Assembly (NCBI RefSeq): GCF_002760665.1 | Contig: NZ_PDOB01000003.1 | Coordinates: 67,434-131,433, forward strand | DNA: 64,000 nt | DNA from: Massilia psychrophila | GTDB lineage: Bacteria > Pseudomonadota > Gammaproteobacteria > Burkholderiales > Burkholderiaceae_D | Reading direction: 5' to 3' | Shown here: positions 48,160-58,918 of the stretch, one piece after another | Numbering within the stretch: position 1 is the first letter of the stretch | How the letters are laid out: the number at the start of each line of letters is the position of its first letter | The notes under the pieces: generated by a model | What the model was told of the DNA's origin: nothing | Databases searched by the model: none | Seen by the model: the letters and a program-made list of their open reading frames with translations, nothing else | Program-made: the position numbers and the translations under genes

Positions 48160-49206
48160 CTGAAATCGTTCCTCGAATCCACGCTGACCCGCGCCTGGCT
48201 GCACCGCGGCGCGCTGGCCTGCGCGCTGTGGCCGGTTTCGCTGCTGTTCCATGCCGTCTCGCGCCTGCGCGCGCGCCTGTTCGGCGCCGGCCTGCTTACA
48301 TCGCACCGGCTGCCGGTGCCGGTTGTAGTAGTTGGCAACATTTTTATCGGCGGCACCGGCAAGACGCCGCTGACGATCTGGCTGGCGGTTACGCTGCGCG
48401 CGGCGGGTTTTAATCCCGGCATCATTTCGCGCGGCCATGGCGCGGCGGGCAGCGCGCCGCGCGCCGTCACTCCCGACTCGCTGGCCCAAGACGTCGGCGA
48501 CGAGCCGCTGTTGATCGCGCGCCGTACCGGCTGCCCGGTGATGGTCGGGCGCGACCGTCCGGCCGCGGGCAGGGCGCTGCTGGCGGCCAATACGCAGGTG
48601 GACGTCATCATCAGCGACGACGGCCTGCAGCATTACGCGCTCAAACGCGACGTCGAAATCGTCCTGTTCGACGGCCGCGGCGCCGGCAACGGTTTTCTGC
48701 TGCCGGCGGGGCCGCTGCGCGAACCGGTATCGCGCCAGCGCGATTTTACGATCGTCAACGCACCGCTGCTGACACCAAGGCTGGCCGCCACCGTGGGCGG
48801 CCAGCCATTTCGCATGCAACTGGCCGGCACGGTGGCCGAGCGATTGACGGCGCGCGCCACCCGCATGGCGCTCGCCGATCTCGCCGATCTTGCCGATTTA
48901 AAGGGCAAGCGCATCCTTGCTGCGGCCGGCATCGGCAACCCGGGGCGCTTTTTTGCCATGCTGCGCGCGCAAGGTCTTCACTTTGCCGAACTGCCCTTGC
49001 CGGACCATCACGATTTCCTCGACCAGCCGTTTGCACGGGTCGACGCCGACTTCATCTTGATCACCGAGAAGGATGCAGTAAAATGTGGGCAAATTGAACA
49101 TCTCAGAAACGACCCGAGACTGTGGGTCGTACCGGTGACGGCGCAGCTCGATGGCGCGCTGGCCGAACAAATTGTGGAGAAATGTCGTGGATGCTCGACT
49201 GCTTGA
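48160..49206 (+). CDS. lpxK: Tetraacyldisaccharide 4'-kinase, non-standard start
   Basis: The conserved reading begins [24 protein letters not shown] and runs through the P-loop [12 protein letters not shown] to the stop at 49206, about 348 residues with the membrane-proximal N-terminus included. It phosphorylates the lipid A disaccharide. No ATG, GTG or TTG occurs in frame between the exbD stop and this N-terminus. A CTG at 48160, or ATT at 48154, is the best available start; a GTG at 48316 would cut off the conserved N-terminus. [10 protein letters not shown] near residue 240 reflects a 9-bp triplication. Confidence 0.9.
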   Translation: MKSFLESTLTRAWLHRGALACALWPVSLLFHAVSRLRARLFGAGLLTSHRLPVPVVVVGNIFIGGTGKTPLTIWLAVTLRAAGFNPGIISRGHGAAGSAPRAVTPDSLAQDVGDEPLLIARRTGCPVMVGRDRPAAGRALLAANTQVDVIISDDGLQHYALKRDVEIVLFDGRGAGNGFLLPAGPLREPVSRQRDFTIVNAPLLTPRLAATVGGQPFRMQLAGTVAERLTARATRMALADLADLADLKGKRILAAAGIGNPGRFFAMLRAQGLHFAELPLPDHHDFLDQPFARVDADFILITEKDAVKCGQIEHLRNDPRLWVVPVTAQLDGALAEQIVEKCRGCSTA

Positions 49207-49357
49207 TATCCTGGTCTGCCCGCTGTGCAAGGGACCGCTCGAATACGACAAGAAGGCGCAGGAACTGATCTGCAAGCCTGACCGCCTGGCCTACCCGATC
49301 CGCGACGGCATCCCGATCATGTGGGCCGACGAGGCGAGAAAAGTCGAGCCGGTTTGA
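49187..49357 (+). CDS. Trm112-family zinc-ribbon protein
   Basis: 56 residues from a GTG at 49187 with GGAG eleven bases upstream, overlapping the lpxK end. It reads [20 protein letters not shown], then [20 protein letters not shown], the small Trm112/YcaR family that in other systems supports methyltransferases. It is regularly found between lpxK and kdsB. Its TGA overlaps the kdsB ATG. Confidence 0.9.
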   Translation: MDARLLDILVCPLCKGPLEYDKKAQELICKPDRLAYPIRDGIPIMWADEARKVEPV

Positions 49358-50121
49358 TGGCCGCCGGCGCACAATTTACCGTCATCATCCCGGCGCGGCT
49401 GGCTTCAACCCGGCTGCCCGGCAAACCGCTGGCCGACCTCGGCGGCAAACCGATGGTGGTGCGGGTGGCCGAACGGGCGGCGCAATCGGGCGCCGGGCGC
49501 ATCGTCGTCGCTACCGACCATGCCGACATCGCCGCCGCCTGCGCGGCCCACGGCGTCGAAGTGTGCATGACGCGCGCCGACCATCCGTCGGGCACCGACC
49601 GCATCGCCGAAGTGGCGCGCGCATTGAAACTGGCGCCGGATGCGGTGGTGGTCAACCTGCAGGGCGACGAGCCGCTGATCGATAGCGTGCTGCTGGCGGC
49701 CTGCGCCAGCCGTATTTCGTCTGACGTGCCGATGGCCACCTGCGCCCATCCGATTGTCGAGGTGGCCGACGTCTTCAATCCGAACGTGGTCAAGGTCGTG
49801 CTCGACAAGAACGGCCGCGCGCTGTATTTTTCGCGCGCCCCGATTGCGTGGCACCGCGACGGTTTCGCCTTGTCGCTGCACGCAATGCCGGCCGGTTATG
49901 CGCCGTTGCGCCACATCGGCCTGTACGCCTATAGCAACGAGTTCCTGCAATGCTACCCGACCCTGGCGCCGGCGCCGCTCGAATCGATCGAGGCGCTCGA
50001 ACAGTTGCGGGTGCTGTGGCACGGTTACCCGATCGCGGTCCACGTCACCGATGCGGCGCCGGCGGGCGGGGTCGATACGCCGGACGACCTGGCTCGGGTG
50101 CGCCTGCATTACACCGGCTGA
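49357..50121 (+). CDS. kdsB: 3-deoxy-manno-octulosonate cytidylyltransferase
   Basis: 254 residues from ATG 49357 (TGATG junction with the previous gene). The nucleotide-binding [36 protein letters not shown] and NLQGDEPLI motifs identify KdsB. It makes CMP-Kdo for the LPS inner core. It is translationally coupled to the lpxK-trm112 pair, so lipid A and Kdo supply are encoded together. Confidence 0.96.
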   Translation: MAAGAQFTVIIPARLASTRLPGKPLADLGGKPMVVRVAERAAQSGAGRIVVATDHADIAAACAAHGVEVCMTRADHPSGTDRIAEVARALKLAPDAVVVNLQGDEPLIDSVLLAACASRISSDVPMATCAHPIVEVADVFNPNVVKVVLDKNGRALYFSRAPIAWHRDGFALSLHAMPAGYAPLRHIGLYAYSNEFLQCYPTLAPAPLESIEALEQLRVLWHGYPIAVHVTDAAPAGGVDTPDDLARVRLHYTG

Positions 50122-50182
50122 GTCCGCAGCCTTCCCGATCGCGTTTGCCACGTGTGCGCTCGTCCTGTTGCGCATCAAGTAA

Positions 50183-50971
<789 letters not shown>

Positions 50972-50986
50972 AGCAGCACGGAAAAC

Positions 50987-51013
50987 AGCGGACCTCGTGT
51001 CCGCTATTTTTTT
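50987..51013 (+). terminator. Terminator after adk
   Basis: AGCGGAC (50987-50993) pairs with GTCCGCT (50999-51005), loop CTCGT, then A and a T-run. It lies 16 bp after the stop. Confidence 0.9.
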
Positions 51014-51171
51014 GCGCGCTAATGTCCAGGCCGCCATCGTCGCACAAGTCTTATTTTAAATTTTTCAACGTTTTGCAGTGCGCAGTATCGCTGGCCATGT
51101 CTCCAACCCTTGGGGGCCGGTCTTTCGAAGTGTGTGGTTGTGTCACTTGATAATAAAACTAAGGGGGCGAA

Positions 51172-53379
51172 ATGGCAGCAAATTACCTGGTATTTGCAGT
51201 AGTGTGTGGCGTCATCGCAGTCGTGTACGGTTTATGGTCGCGCAGCTGGATCCTGCGCCAGGATCCCGGCAACGCCCGGATGCAGGAGATCGCCCAGGCG
51301 ATCCAGGAAGGGGCCGCCGCTTATCTGGCGCGCCAGTACCGCACCATCGCCATTGTCGGCGTCGTGCTGTTCATCGCCATTTTCGTGCTGCTCAAGTGGC
51401 AGACCGCCCTCGGATTTTTAATCGGCGCGGTGCTCTCGGGCGCCTGCGGCTTCATCGGCATGAACGTGTCGGTGCGCGCCAACGTACGCACCGCCCAGGC
51501 CGCAACGCGCGGCATGAATGAAGCGCTCGACGTCGCCTTCAAGGGCGGCGCCATTACCGGCATGCTGGTGGTCGGCCTGGGCTTGCTTGGCGTGACGCTG
51601 TTCTACTGGATGTTGACGGTGCAGGCAGAGGGCACCGCGCTGACCCAGCACGACATCTTGAAACCGCTGATTGGCCTGGCCTTCGGTGCTTCGCTGATTT
51701 CGATCTTCGCGCGGCTGGGTGGGGGCATCTTCACCAAGGGCGCCGACGTCGGCGCCGACCTGGTCGGAAAAGTCGAAGCCGGCATTCCCGAGGACGATCC
51801 GCGCAATCCGGCGGTAATTGCCGACAACGTCGGCGACAACGTCGGCGACTGCGCCGGCATGGCCGCCGACCTGTTCGAAACCTACGTCGTCACCCTGATC
51901 GCCACCATGCTGCTGGGCGCCCTGGTGATCACCGGCTATGGCACCTCCGCCATCGTCTATCCGCTGCTGTTGGGCGCGGTGTCGATCATCGGCTCGATCG
52001 TCGGCTGCTCGCTGGTCAAGCACACGCCGGGCAAAAAAATCATGGCGGCGCTGTACACCGGCCTATGGTGGGCCGCCGGCCTGTCGCTGCTGGGATTTTT
52101 CGGCGTCACCTGGATGGTCTGGGACGAGCCGGCGATGCGGCTGAACATGATGGGCTGCGCGCTGGTCGGCATCGTCCTCACCGGCCTGATGGTCTATATC
52201 ACCGAGTACTACACCGGCACCGACTTCAAGCCGGTGCGCCACATCGCCGAGGCATCGACCACTGGCCACGGCACCAACATCATCGCCGGTTTAGGGGTGT
52301 CGATGAAGTCGACCGCCTACCCGGTGCTGGTGGTATGCGCGGCGATTCTGGCGTCGTACCAGATGGGCCAGTTGTACGGCATCGCGATTGCCGCCACCTC
52401 GATGCTGTCGATGGCCGGCATCATCGTCGCCCTCGACGCCTACGGCCCGATCACCGACAATGCCGGCGGCATCGCCGAGATGGCCGGCATGCCCGAATCG
52501 GTGCGCGCGATTACCGACCCGCTCGACGCCGTCGGCAACACCACCAAGGCCGTCACCAAGGGTTATGCGATCGGCTCGGCGGGGCTTGCCGCGCTGGTGC
52601 TGTTCGCCGATTACACCCACGCCCTCGAATCGGTGAACAACGTCGTCACGTTCGACCTGTCGAACCCGATGGTGATCGTCGGCTTGTTCATCGGCGGCCT
52701 GATTCCCTACCTGTTCGGCGCGATGGCAATGGAAGCGGTAGGGCGCGCGGCCGGCGCTGTTGTGGTTGAAGTGCGCCGCCAGTTCCGCGACATCAAGGGC
52801 ATCATGGACGGCACCGGCAAGCCTGAATACGACAAGGCGGTCGACATGCTGACGGCGTCGGCGATCCGCGAGATGATCCTGCCGTCGCTGCTGCCGGTGG
52901 TGGTGCCGATCGTGGTCGGCATGCTGCTGGGGCCGGCCGCACTGGGCGGCTTGCTGATGGGGACCATCGTGACGGGCCTGTTCGTGGCGATCTCGATGAC
53001 CACCGGCGGCGGCGCCTGGGACAACGCCAAGAAATACATCGAGGACGGCAATTTCGGCGGCAAAGGTTCCGATGCCCACAAGGCGGCCGTCACCGGCGAC
53101 ACGGTGGGCGACCCGTACAAGGACACCGCCGGCCCCGCCGTCAACCCGTTGATCAAGATCATCAACATCGTCGCACTGCTGCTGGTGCCGCTGCTGCCGG
53201 CCACCGGTTATTTTGCGGTAACGGCGGCGCCGTTGGCGCACGTGGCTGCGCCGGCACTGTCGGCCGATGAGACGGTCACGCTGGCACCGGCGGCGGGCGA
53301 ATTGGCGCCGCCGATGGATCCGATGCTCACCAAGCCGATGCCGAAAAGCGAAACGGACGAGCCAAAGCCGTTGAAGTAG
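51172..53379 (+). CDS. hppA: Membrane proton-translocating pyrophosphatase
   Basis: 735 residues with about 16 membrane helices. Substrate-site motifs [35 protein letters not shown] and, near the end, [22 protein letters not shown] are complete. [12 protein letters not shown] carries the lysine that marks the K+-independent class (alanine in the K+-dependent class). It couples pyrophosphate hydrolysis to proton export. The C-terminal ~45 residues, rich in Ala, Pro and Lys, extend beyond the core. Confidence 0.96.
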   Translation: MAANYLVFAVVCGVIAVVYGLWSRSWILRQDPGNARMQEIAQAIQEGAAAYLARQYRTIAIVGVVLFIAIFVLLKWQTALGFLIGAVLSGACGFIGMNVSVRANVRTAQAATRGMNEALDVAFKGGAITGMLVVGLGLLGVTLFYWMLTVQAEGTALTQHDILKPLIGLAFGASLISIFARLGGGIFTKGADVGADLVGKVEAGIPEDDPRNPAVIADNVGDNVGDCAGMAADLFETYVVTLIATMLLGALVITGYGTSAIVYPLLLGAVSIIGSIVGCSLVKHTPGKKIMAALYTGLWWAAGLSLLGFFGVTWMVWDEPAMRLNMMGCALVGIVLTGLMVYITEYYTGTDFKPVRHIAEASTTGHGTNIIAGLGVSMKSTAYPVLVVCAAILASYQMGQLYGIAIAATSMLSMAGIIVALDAYGPITDNAGGIAEMAGMPESVRAITDPLDAVGNTTKAVTKGYAIGSAGLAALVLFADYTHALESVNNVVTFDLSNPMVIVGLFIGGLIPYLFGAMAMEAVGRAAGAVVVEVRRQFRDIKGIMDGTGKPEYDKAVDMLTASAIREMILPSLLPVVVPIVVGMLLGPAALGGLLMGTIVTGLFVAISMTTGGGAWDNAKKYIEDGNFGGKGSDAHKAAVTGDTVGDPYKDTAGPAVNPLIKIINIVALLLVPLLPATGYFAVTAAPLAHVAAPALSADETVTLAPAAGELAPPMDPMLTKPMPKSETDEPKPLK

Positions 53380-53429
53380 CGCTAAAGTAGAGCCCGGGCA
53401 TCAGGTACTGCTGGTACAGGCCGGGGTGG

Positions 53430-53951
53430 TCACGCCACGAAACGCATGATCGCCGTCGCCAGCGACGCCTCGTCCGAGTCGCCCGTGTGCCGTTCGCCGT
53501 TGATGAAAAAAGTCGGCGTCCTGGCCGCGCCAAGGTGGGTGCCTTCGGCGGCCATGCGCTCGACAACCGGCTGGAAGCGGCGGCGCTTGAGGTCATCGAG
53601 AAGCTGGTCATGGTCGATTTCCATCCGGTCGGCCAGGTCGGCGACCAGGTGCGGACCGAACTGCGGCTGCAACGCGAACAGCGCATCGTGCATGTCCCAG
53701 AACCTGCCCTGCACGCCGGCCGCCTCGGCCGCTTCGGCCGCCATTTCTGCGTACGGATGCATGTTGGTCAGCGGAAAATGCCGGTAAGCAAACAACAATT
53801 GTTTGCCCAAACGGCGCTGCAAGTGCTTGACCGCGGCGTGCGCCCGGCGGCAGTACGGACATTGGTAATCGCCGTATTCGATCAGCACGATGGTGGCATC
53901 CCTGCTGCCGATCATGTGATCGTCTTGGTGAATGGAAACGATTGCTGGCAT
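53430..53951 (-). CDS. DsbA-family thioredoxin-fold oxidoreductase, cytoplasmic
   Basis: 173 residues with no signal peptide. The redox motif CPYC is at residues 31-34 in YGDYQCPYCRRAH, and a helical insertion and the cis-proline loop RTPTFFINGERH follow, as in thioredoxin_4/DsbA-like proteins. Without export it is likely a cytosolic reductase or stress protein. It is convergent with hppA and divergent from a DUF1059 gene across a short tandem repeat. Confidence 0.85.
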   Translation of the reverse strand: MPAIVSIHQDDHMIGSRDATIVLIEYGDYQCPYCRRAHAAVKHLQRRLGKQLLFAYRHFPLTNMHPYAEMAAEAAEAAGVQGRFWDMHDALFALQPQFGPHLVADLADRMEIDHDQLLDDLKRRRFQPVVERMAAEGTHLGAARTPTFFINGERHTGDSDEASLATAIMRFVA

Positions 53952-53963
53952 GTTTTTCGCTCC

Positions 53964-53996
53964 TTGACGTTAGCTTGACATTAGCGTGACCTTAGC
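53964..53996. repeat. Three 11-bp near-identical tandem repeats
   Basis: TTGACGTTAGC, TTGACATTAGC and GTGACCTTAGC stand head to tail, 12 bp before the start of the DsbA-like gene (minus) and 49 bp before the DUF1059 gene (plus). They are possible binding sites for a shared regulator. Confidence 0.75.
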
Positions 53997-54045
53997 CCGG
54001 CGCAGCCGGTACTGTAATCCCGCACCGGCCGATCTGCAGGCCATC

Positions 54046-54240
54046 ATGACACGTAAATATATCGATTGCCGCGAGATTCCGGGCGAGTCCAGATGCACCG
54101 TGACGATCGCCGCCGACAGCGAGCAGGCGTTGGTGGCGGTCGCGCTCCAGCACGCCGTGGCCAGGCATGGCCACCAGGACACGCCGAAATTGCGCCAGCA
54201 GCTGACGGCTGCAATCAACACCGGTGCGCCATCGGCATAA
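54046..54240 (+). CDS. DUF1059-like small protein
   Basis: 64 residues from ATG 54046. It reads TRKYIDCREIPGESRCTVTIAADSEQALVAVALQHAVARHGHQDTP, the compact pattern of DUF1059 (one early Cys, a second Cys, then an HAV..HG helix). The function of the family is unknown. It is divergent from the DsbA-like gene. Confidence 0.75.
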   Translation: MTRKYIDCREIPGESRCTVTIAADSEQALVAVALQHAVARHGHQDTPKLRQQLTAAINTGAPSA

Positions 54241-54288
54241 GAACAGCACCGGCGTGGTGCGCCTGTCGTGGACGGCGCTCGAACTGCG

Positions 54289-55587
54289 TCAGAATACGCA
54301 CATCTTGTTGGCCGCTTCGCGCAGCGTTGCCCGGAAATCCGGATGGGCGATCGCGATCAGCGCCTGAGCCCGCTGCTTGGCCGACTTGCCGCGTAATTGG
54401 GCCACGCCGTATTCGGTGACGACGTAATTGACGTCGTTCTTGCTGGTGGTGGCGTGGGTGCCGGGGGTGAGCGTGGGAACGATGCGCGAGATCGTGTTGT
54501 CCTTGGCGGTCGACGGCAGCACGATGAACGATTTACCGCCGCGCGAACGGTTTGCCGCCCGCACAAAATCGACCTGGCCGCCGGTGCCCGAGTAGGGCAG
54601 GTGGGCGATGCTTTCCGAGCCGCACTGGCCGAGCAAGTCCACTTGCAAACTGGCGTTGATCGACATCAGCTTGTCGTTCAGGGCCGCGTTGTACGGGTCG
54701 TTGGTGAAATTGGACGGGTGCATCTCGATGATCGGATTGTGGTGCATGAACTGGTACAGTTTGCGCGAACCGAGGGCGAAGGTGGCGACCATTTTGCCGG
54801 GTAGTAGCGTTTTCTTGCGGTTGGTGACGGCGCCGCATTCGACCAGGGTCAATATGCCGTCGCCGATCATCTCGGTATGGATGCCGAGGTCATGCTTGGC
54901 GGTCAGCTGCATTACCACTGCGTCCGGGATGCCGCCGTAACCGATCTGCAAGGTCGAGCCGTCGTCGATCATTTCCGCCACGTACTTGCCGATCGCTTCC
55001 TGCACCGGCCCGATGGCCGGCAGGCCAACTTCGAGGATCGGTTCATCGCTTTCGATGATGGCGTGCACCTGCGACACGTGGACATGGCATTGGCCGTGGG
55101 CGAACGGCACGTTCGGGTTCACTTCCAGCACCACCACGCGCGCCTTGTCGATCGCCGCCATGGTGTAATCGGTACCGAGGCTGATGGCAAAATAGCCTTG
55201 TTCGTCCATGCTGGAGGCCATCGCGAAGACGACGTCAGACGGCATGAAGCCGCGCTCGATCATGCTCGGCAGCTCGGAAAAATAATTCGGAATAAAATCG
55301 CACCAGCCCGCCTGGCCGGCCGCGCGCGAGGCGCCGCCCAAAAACAGCGCGGCGTGGCGCACGTGATGCGACGTCTCACTGTCGAAATAGGCGAATTTGC
55401 GCATCGCCAGGATCTGCGCCACCTTGATGTCGTTAAAGCGGCGCCGCTGCCCGGACAGCGCGGCGAGCAGCGCCGGCGGCTCGCCGACGCCGGTCGGCAC
55501 GATGATCATGTCGCCGTCTTGCAGCAGGTCGAGCGCCTCATCGGCGCTCCTGCGTTTGTTTTGGTACATCTGGTGCGCCGTTTGCAT
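54289..55587 (-). CDS. Acetyl-CoA hydrolase / CoA-transferase family protein
   Basis: 432 residues, similar in layout to 4-hydroxybutyrate and acetate CoA-transferases. An N-terminal PTGVGEPPALLAAL region, the central GYGGIPDAVVMQL and IHTEMIGDG (likely holding the catalytic glutamate), and a C-terminal GTGGQVDFVRAANRSRGGKSFI block are present. It moves CoA between short acyl groups; the exact acyl substrate is not deducible. It stands alone with its own upstream direct repeat. Confidence 0.88.
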   Translation of the reverse strand: MQTAHQMYQNKRRSADEALDLLQDGDMIIVPTGVGEPPALLAALSGQRRRFNDIKVAQILAMRKFAYFDSETSHHVRHAALFLGGASRAAGQAGWCDFIPNYFSELPSMIERGFMPSDVVFAMASSMDEQGYFAISLGTDYTMAAIDKARVVVLEVNPNVPFAHGQCHVHVSQVHAIIESDEPILEVGLPAIGPVQEAIGKYVAEMIDDGSTLQIGYGGIPDAVVMQLTAKHDLGIHTEMIGDGILTLVECGAVTNRKKTLLPGKMVATFALGSRKLYQFMHHNPIIEMHPSNFTNDPYNAALNDKLMSINASLQVDLLGQCGSESIAHLPYSGTGGQVDFVRAANRSRGGKSFIVLPSTAKDNTISRIVPTLTPGTHATTSKNDVNYVVTEYGVAQLRGKSAKQRAQALIAIAHPDFRATLREAANKMCVF

Positions 55588-55612
55588 GTTGTCGCTTCCT
55601 CAATTGGCTGGT

Positions 55613-55638
55613 GATGTAGCTATATGACGTAGCTATAC
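55613..55638. repeat. Two 13-bp direct repeats upstream of the CoA-transferase
   Basis: GATGTAGCTATAT and GACGTAGCTATAC are adjacent, 26 bp upstream of the start at 55587, each with the palindromic core TAGCTA. They may be an operator or overlap the promoter. Confidence 0.6.
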
Positions 55639-55738
55639 TATATCCAGCGATGCTACTCCACGATACTGACCGTGGCCTGACGGCTGTCGCCTGGTGATAG
55701 CGCGCCGGCGTGTCGGCAACGGTGGTAATGTCGGAAAC

Positions 55739-56143
55739 ATGAAAACCGCAAAACCTGATTTCAGGGGGCCGGCACTGGCGTCGGTGCTGGCCTCGGTGCT
55801 GGCCCTGGCGCTCGGGCCGGCCGCGGCGCAAGCGCCGGCGCCGGCCACGGCGAAGGAGGCGGGCGTCAAGCCGCCGCCGGTGCCCAAACCGATCAAGCGC
55901 CGATCGGTTCAGCAGGCGATCGAACCGACACCGCGCATCGTCACCGAAGGGTATCGGCCGACCGCGACGGTACGTCCGCCCGCGGCAGCGCCGCAGCCGC
56001 CGGCGCGCATGAACAGCTGCGGCCCCGGCGGCTGCTTCGACACCGGCGGCGCGCGCTACAACGGTAACGGCGGCGGCAACACCTTGCTCAGTCCGAATGG
56101 CCAACTGTGCGTCAAGGGCGTGGTCAATGCCCAGTGCTTTTGA
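55739..56143 (+). CDS. Secreted Pro/Ala-rich protein of unknown function
   Basis: 134 residues from ATG 55739. A signal peptide ends PAAAQA (about residue 31). A Pro/Lys/Ala-rich stretch follows, then a Gly/Asn/Cys-rich end (NSCGPGGCFDTGGARYNGNGGG; CVKGVVNAQCF) with four cysteines that could form two disulfides. No family is recognised, although short proteins of this pattern are common in Oxalobacteraceae. Confidence 0.7.
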   Translation: MKTAKPDFRGPALASVLASVLALALGPAAAQAPAPATAKEAGVKPPPVPKPIKRRSVQQAIEPTPRIVTEGYRPTATVRPPAAAPQPPARMNSCGPGGCFDTGGARYNGNGGGNTLLSPNGQLCVKGVVNAQCF

Positions 56144-56192
56144 TCACCAGTTTCCGGCTACGCCACGCAAAACTTCGCTACAATCCTGAAGG

Positions 56193-56214
56193 TTGACGTT
56201 TACGTAAACGTCAA
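56193..56214. promoter_or_regulatory. Perfect 22-bp palindrome, probable operator
   Basis: TTGACGTTTAC immediately followed by its reverse complement GTAAACGTCAA, 21 bp upstream of the SDR start. From memory it resembles sites of the MerR-family regulator LiuR, which controls branched-chain amino acid catabolism genes. TTGACG could also be a -35. Confidence 0.75.
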
Positions 56215-56235
56215 AACGACTTCGGGGGGAAATTC

Positions 56236-56994
56236 ATGCAAATTCAAAACAATGTTTTCATTATCACCGGCGGTGCATCCGGCCTCGGCGCCGCCACCGC
56301 GCGCATGATTGTTGCTGCCGGCGGCAAGGTGGTGCTGGCCGACGTGCAGGTCGAAGCCGGCACCGCGCTGGCGGCGGAACTGAACGGCCGCTTCCTCAAG
56401 TGCGACGTCACGTCCGAGTCCGATGGCCTGGCCGTGGTCGCCGCGGCGCAGGCGATGGGCACGCTGCGTGGCCTGGTCAACTGCGCCGGCGTGGCGCCGG
56501 CCGTCAAAACCGTCGGCAAGGACGGCCCGCACCCGCTCGACGTGTTCCAGCGCACCGTCAACGTCAACCTGGTCGGCACGTTCAACATGGCGCGCCTGGC
56601 GGCCGACGCCATGGGCAAGCTTGACGCGCTCGACTCGGGCGAGCGCGGCGTCATCATCAACACCGCGTCGGTGGCGGCTTACGATGGCCAGATCGGCCAG
56701 GCGGCCTATGGTGCATCGAAAGCGGCGGTGGTCGGTTTGACCTTGCCGATGGCGCGCGACCTGGCCCGCAGCGGCATCCGCGTGATGACGATCGCTCCCG
56801 GCATCTTCGAGACGCCGATGCTGATGGGTATGCCCGACGAGGTACGCGATGCGCTCGGCAAGATGGTGCCGTTCCCATCGCGCCTGGGCCGGCCAAGCGA
56901 GTACGCCCACCTGGCGCGCACCATCATCGAAAACACCATGCTCAACGGCGAAACCATCCGCCTCGACGGCGCCATCCGCATGCAGCCAAAGTAA
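56236..56994 (+). CDS. SDR-family 3-hydroxyacyl-CoA dehydrogenase (HSD10-like)
   Basis: 252 residues. The NAD-binding motif [13 protein letters not shown] is at 11-23, NCAGVAPA near residue 82, and the catalytic YGASKAAV motif near 155-162 with an upstream Ser in [10 protein letters not shown]. The end [17 protein letters not shown] is typical of the HSD17B10/2-methyl-3-hydroxybutyryl-CoA dehydrogenase group. It probably works in isoleucine or fatty acid breakdown; the palindromic operator in front agrees with a catabolic regulon. It ends in a strong terminator. Confidence 0.88.
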   Translation: MQIQNNVFIITGGASGLGAATARMIVAAGGKVVLADVQVEAGTALAAELNGRFLKCDVTSESDGLAVVAAAQAMGTLRGLVNCAGVAPAVKTVGKDGPHPLDVFQRTVNVNLVGTFNMARLAADAMGKLDALDSGERGVIINTASVAAYDGQIGQAAYGASKAAVVGLTLPMARDLARSGIRVMTIAPGIFETPMLMGMPDEVRDALGKMVPFPSRLGRPSEYAHLARTIIENTMLNGETIRLDGAIRMQPK

Positions 56995-57051
56995 GTTCGA
57001 TGTGAGGCAGCGCTCAATGTAAGGTAGGATGTTCGCAGTACACGGGCACAC

Positions 57052-57083
57052 GGGCGCGCGGCTTCGGTAGCGCGCCCTTTTTT
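57052..57083 (+). terminator. Terminator after the SDR gene
   Basis: GGGCGCGC (57052-57059) pairs with GCGCGCCC (57070-57077), then six T. Confidence 0.9.
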
Positions 57084-57130
57084 ATCGTCACATTTTTTGC
57101 CATGTTTTGTCGCCACCCTGCTGGAGAATT

Positions 57131-58918
57131 ATGATCAAACTGAGGATGCTCGCCTTCGCCGCCGCGCTAACGGGCGCATTCACCGCTGTTCCCGCGCTGT
57201 CGCAGGAAGTCCAGGCCCAGGCCCAGCAGGCGCCGGAGGTGGCTACCGGATATAACGACAAGCCCGGTTGGGCCGCCAAAAAATACATGGTGGCCGCCGC
57301 CAATCCGCTGGCGGTCGACGCCGGCTACCAGATGCTCAAACGGGGCGGCAGCGCGATCGACGCTGCCATCGCCACCCAGCTCGTGCTGTGCCTGGTCGAG
57401 CCGCAATCGTCGGGCATCGGCGGCGGCGCCTTCCTGATGTACTACGACGGCAAGCGCGTGCAAGCCTTCGACGGCCGCGAAACGGCACCCATGGCGGCCG
57501 ACGAACACCTGTTCAAAAACCCCGACGGCACGCCGCTCGCGCGCGCGGCCGGCGTCGTCGGCGGCCGTTCGGTGGGCGCCCCCGGCGTGCTGCGCATGCT
57601 CGAAATGGCGCATAGGCAGCACGGCAAACTGGCGTGGAAGACGCTGTTCGAGCCGGCCATCCGGCTCGCCAAACAGGGCTTCGCGGTGAGTCCGCGCTTG
57701 AATGGCCTCTTGACGTGGGACCAGCACATCCGCAAGGACCCGGTGGCGGCAAAGTATTTTTATGACGCCGGCATGAAGCCGTGGCCGGTCGGCCATATCC
57801 TCAAGAACCCGGCGCTGGCCAGTACCCTGCGCGAGATCGCCCGCGGCGGCGCCGACGCCTTCTATACCGGCCACATCGCGCGCGACATCGCCGCCAAGGT
57901 GGCCAACCATCCGACCAATCCGGGTAAGCTCACCGCGCTCGACATCGCCGGCTACCGGCCGAAGCTGCGGGTGCCGGTATGCAGCGACTACCGCGCCTGG
58001 ACCGTGTGCGGCATGCCGCCGCCTTCGTCGGGCGGCATAGCGGTGGCGCAGATGCTCGGCATCCTCGAAACGCACGACATGCGCCAATACGCGCCAGGCA
58101 ATGGCGTGCCCGGCGCCGACGCCGTCCACCTGTTTGCCGAAGCCGGGCGGCTGGCCTACGCCGACCGCAACCGCTACGCCGCCGACACCGATTTCGTGCC
58201 GCTGCCGGGCCGCGGCGTGCCTGGCCTGATCGACAAAAACTACCTTGCCAGGCGCGCCGCCCTGATCGGCGAAAAATCGATCGGCGTGGCCGAGCCGGGC
58301 CACCCGTTCGGCATCGAGGTGGCCTGGGGCCGTGACACCGCCATCGACAACCCGTCCACCTCGCACCTGGCCGTGGTTGACCGCCACGGCGCCGGCCTGT
58401 CGATGACGACCACGGTGGAAGACGCCTTCGGCTCGCGCCAGATGGTCGGCGGCTTCATCCTCAACAACCAGCTGACCGACTTCTCGTTCGATTCAAGCGA
58501 CAAGGACGGCCCGATCGCCAACCGGGTGCAGGCCGGCAAGCGCCCGCGCAGCGCGATGTCGCCCACCATCGTGTTCGACAAGGCCACCGGCAAGCTGGTG
58601 CTGGCGCTCGGCTCGCCCGGCGGGCCGGCGATCATCAACTACGTCGCCAAGGTGTTGGTCGGCACGCTCGACTGGGGCTTGAACGTGCAGCAGGCAATCG
58701 CACTGCCCAATTTCGGCAGCCGCAACGGACCGACCGAACTGGAAGAGCGGCGCTTTCCGCCGGCGACGGTCGACGCCCTGAAGGCGCGCGGCCATACGGT
58801 GCGCCTGACGGAGCAGAACTCCGGGCTGCACGGCATCCAGCGCTTGTCGATCCACGGCGCAGATTTCTGGTTCGGCGGGGCGGACCCGCGGCGTGAAGGT
58901 GTGGCGAAGGGTGATTGA
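57131..58918 (+). CDS. ggt: Gamma-glutamyltransferase (glutathione hydrolase)
   Basis: 595 residues from ATG 57131 with TGGAG upstream. The signal peptide ends near ALSQE (about residue 24). The large-subunit signature is QSSGIGGGAFLMYYDG, near residues 92-107. The autocatalytic cleavage site is NPS/TSHLAVVD, which makes Thr410 the nucleophile of the small subunit. The downstream GSPGGPAIINYV oxyanion motif is present. It hydrolyses glutathione and gamma-glutamyl compounds in the periplasm. Confidence 0.95.
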   Translation: MIKLRMLAFAAALTGAFTAVPALSQEVQAQAQQAPEVATGYNDKPGWAAKKYMVAAANPLAVDAGYQMLKRGGSAIDAAIATQLVLCLVEPQSSGIGGGAFLMYYDGKRVQAFDGRETAPMAADEHLFKNPDGTPLARAAGVVGGRSVGAPGVLRMLEMAHRQHGKLAWKTLFEPAIRLAKQGFAVSPRLNGLLTWDQHIRKDPVAAKYFYDAGMKPWPVGHILKNPALASTLREIARGGADAFYTGHIARDIAAKVANHPTNPGKLTALDIAGYRPKLRVPVCSDYRAWTVCGMPPPSSGGIAVAQMLGILETHDMRQYAPGNGVPGADAVHLFAEAGRLAYADRNRYAADTDFVPLPGRGVPGLIDKNYLARRAALIGEKSIGVAEPGHPFGIEVAWGRDTAIDNPSTSHLAVVDRHGAGLSMTTTVEDAFGSRQMVGGFILNNQLTDFSFDSSDKDGPIANRVQAGKRPRSAMSPTIVFDKATGKLVLALGSPGGPAIINYVAKVLVGTLDWGLNVQQAIALPNFGSRNGPTELEERRFPPATVDALKARGHTVRLTEQNSGLHGIQRLSIHGADFWFGGADPRREGVAKGD

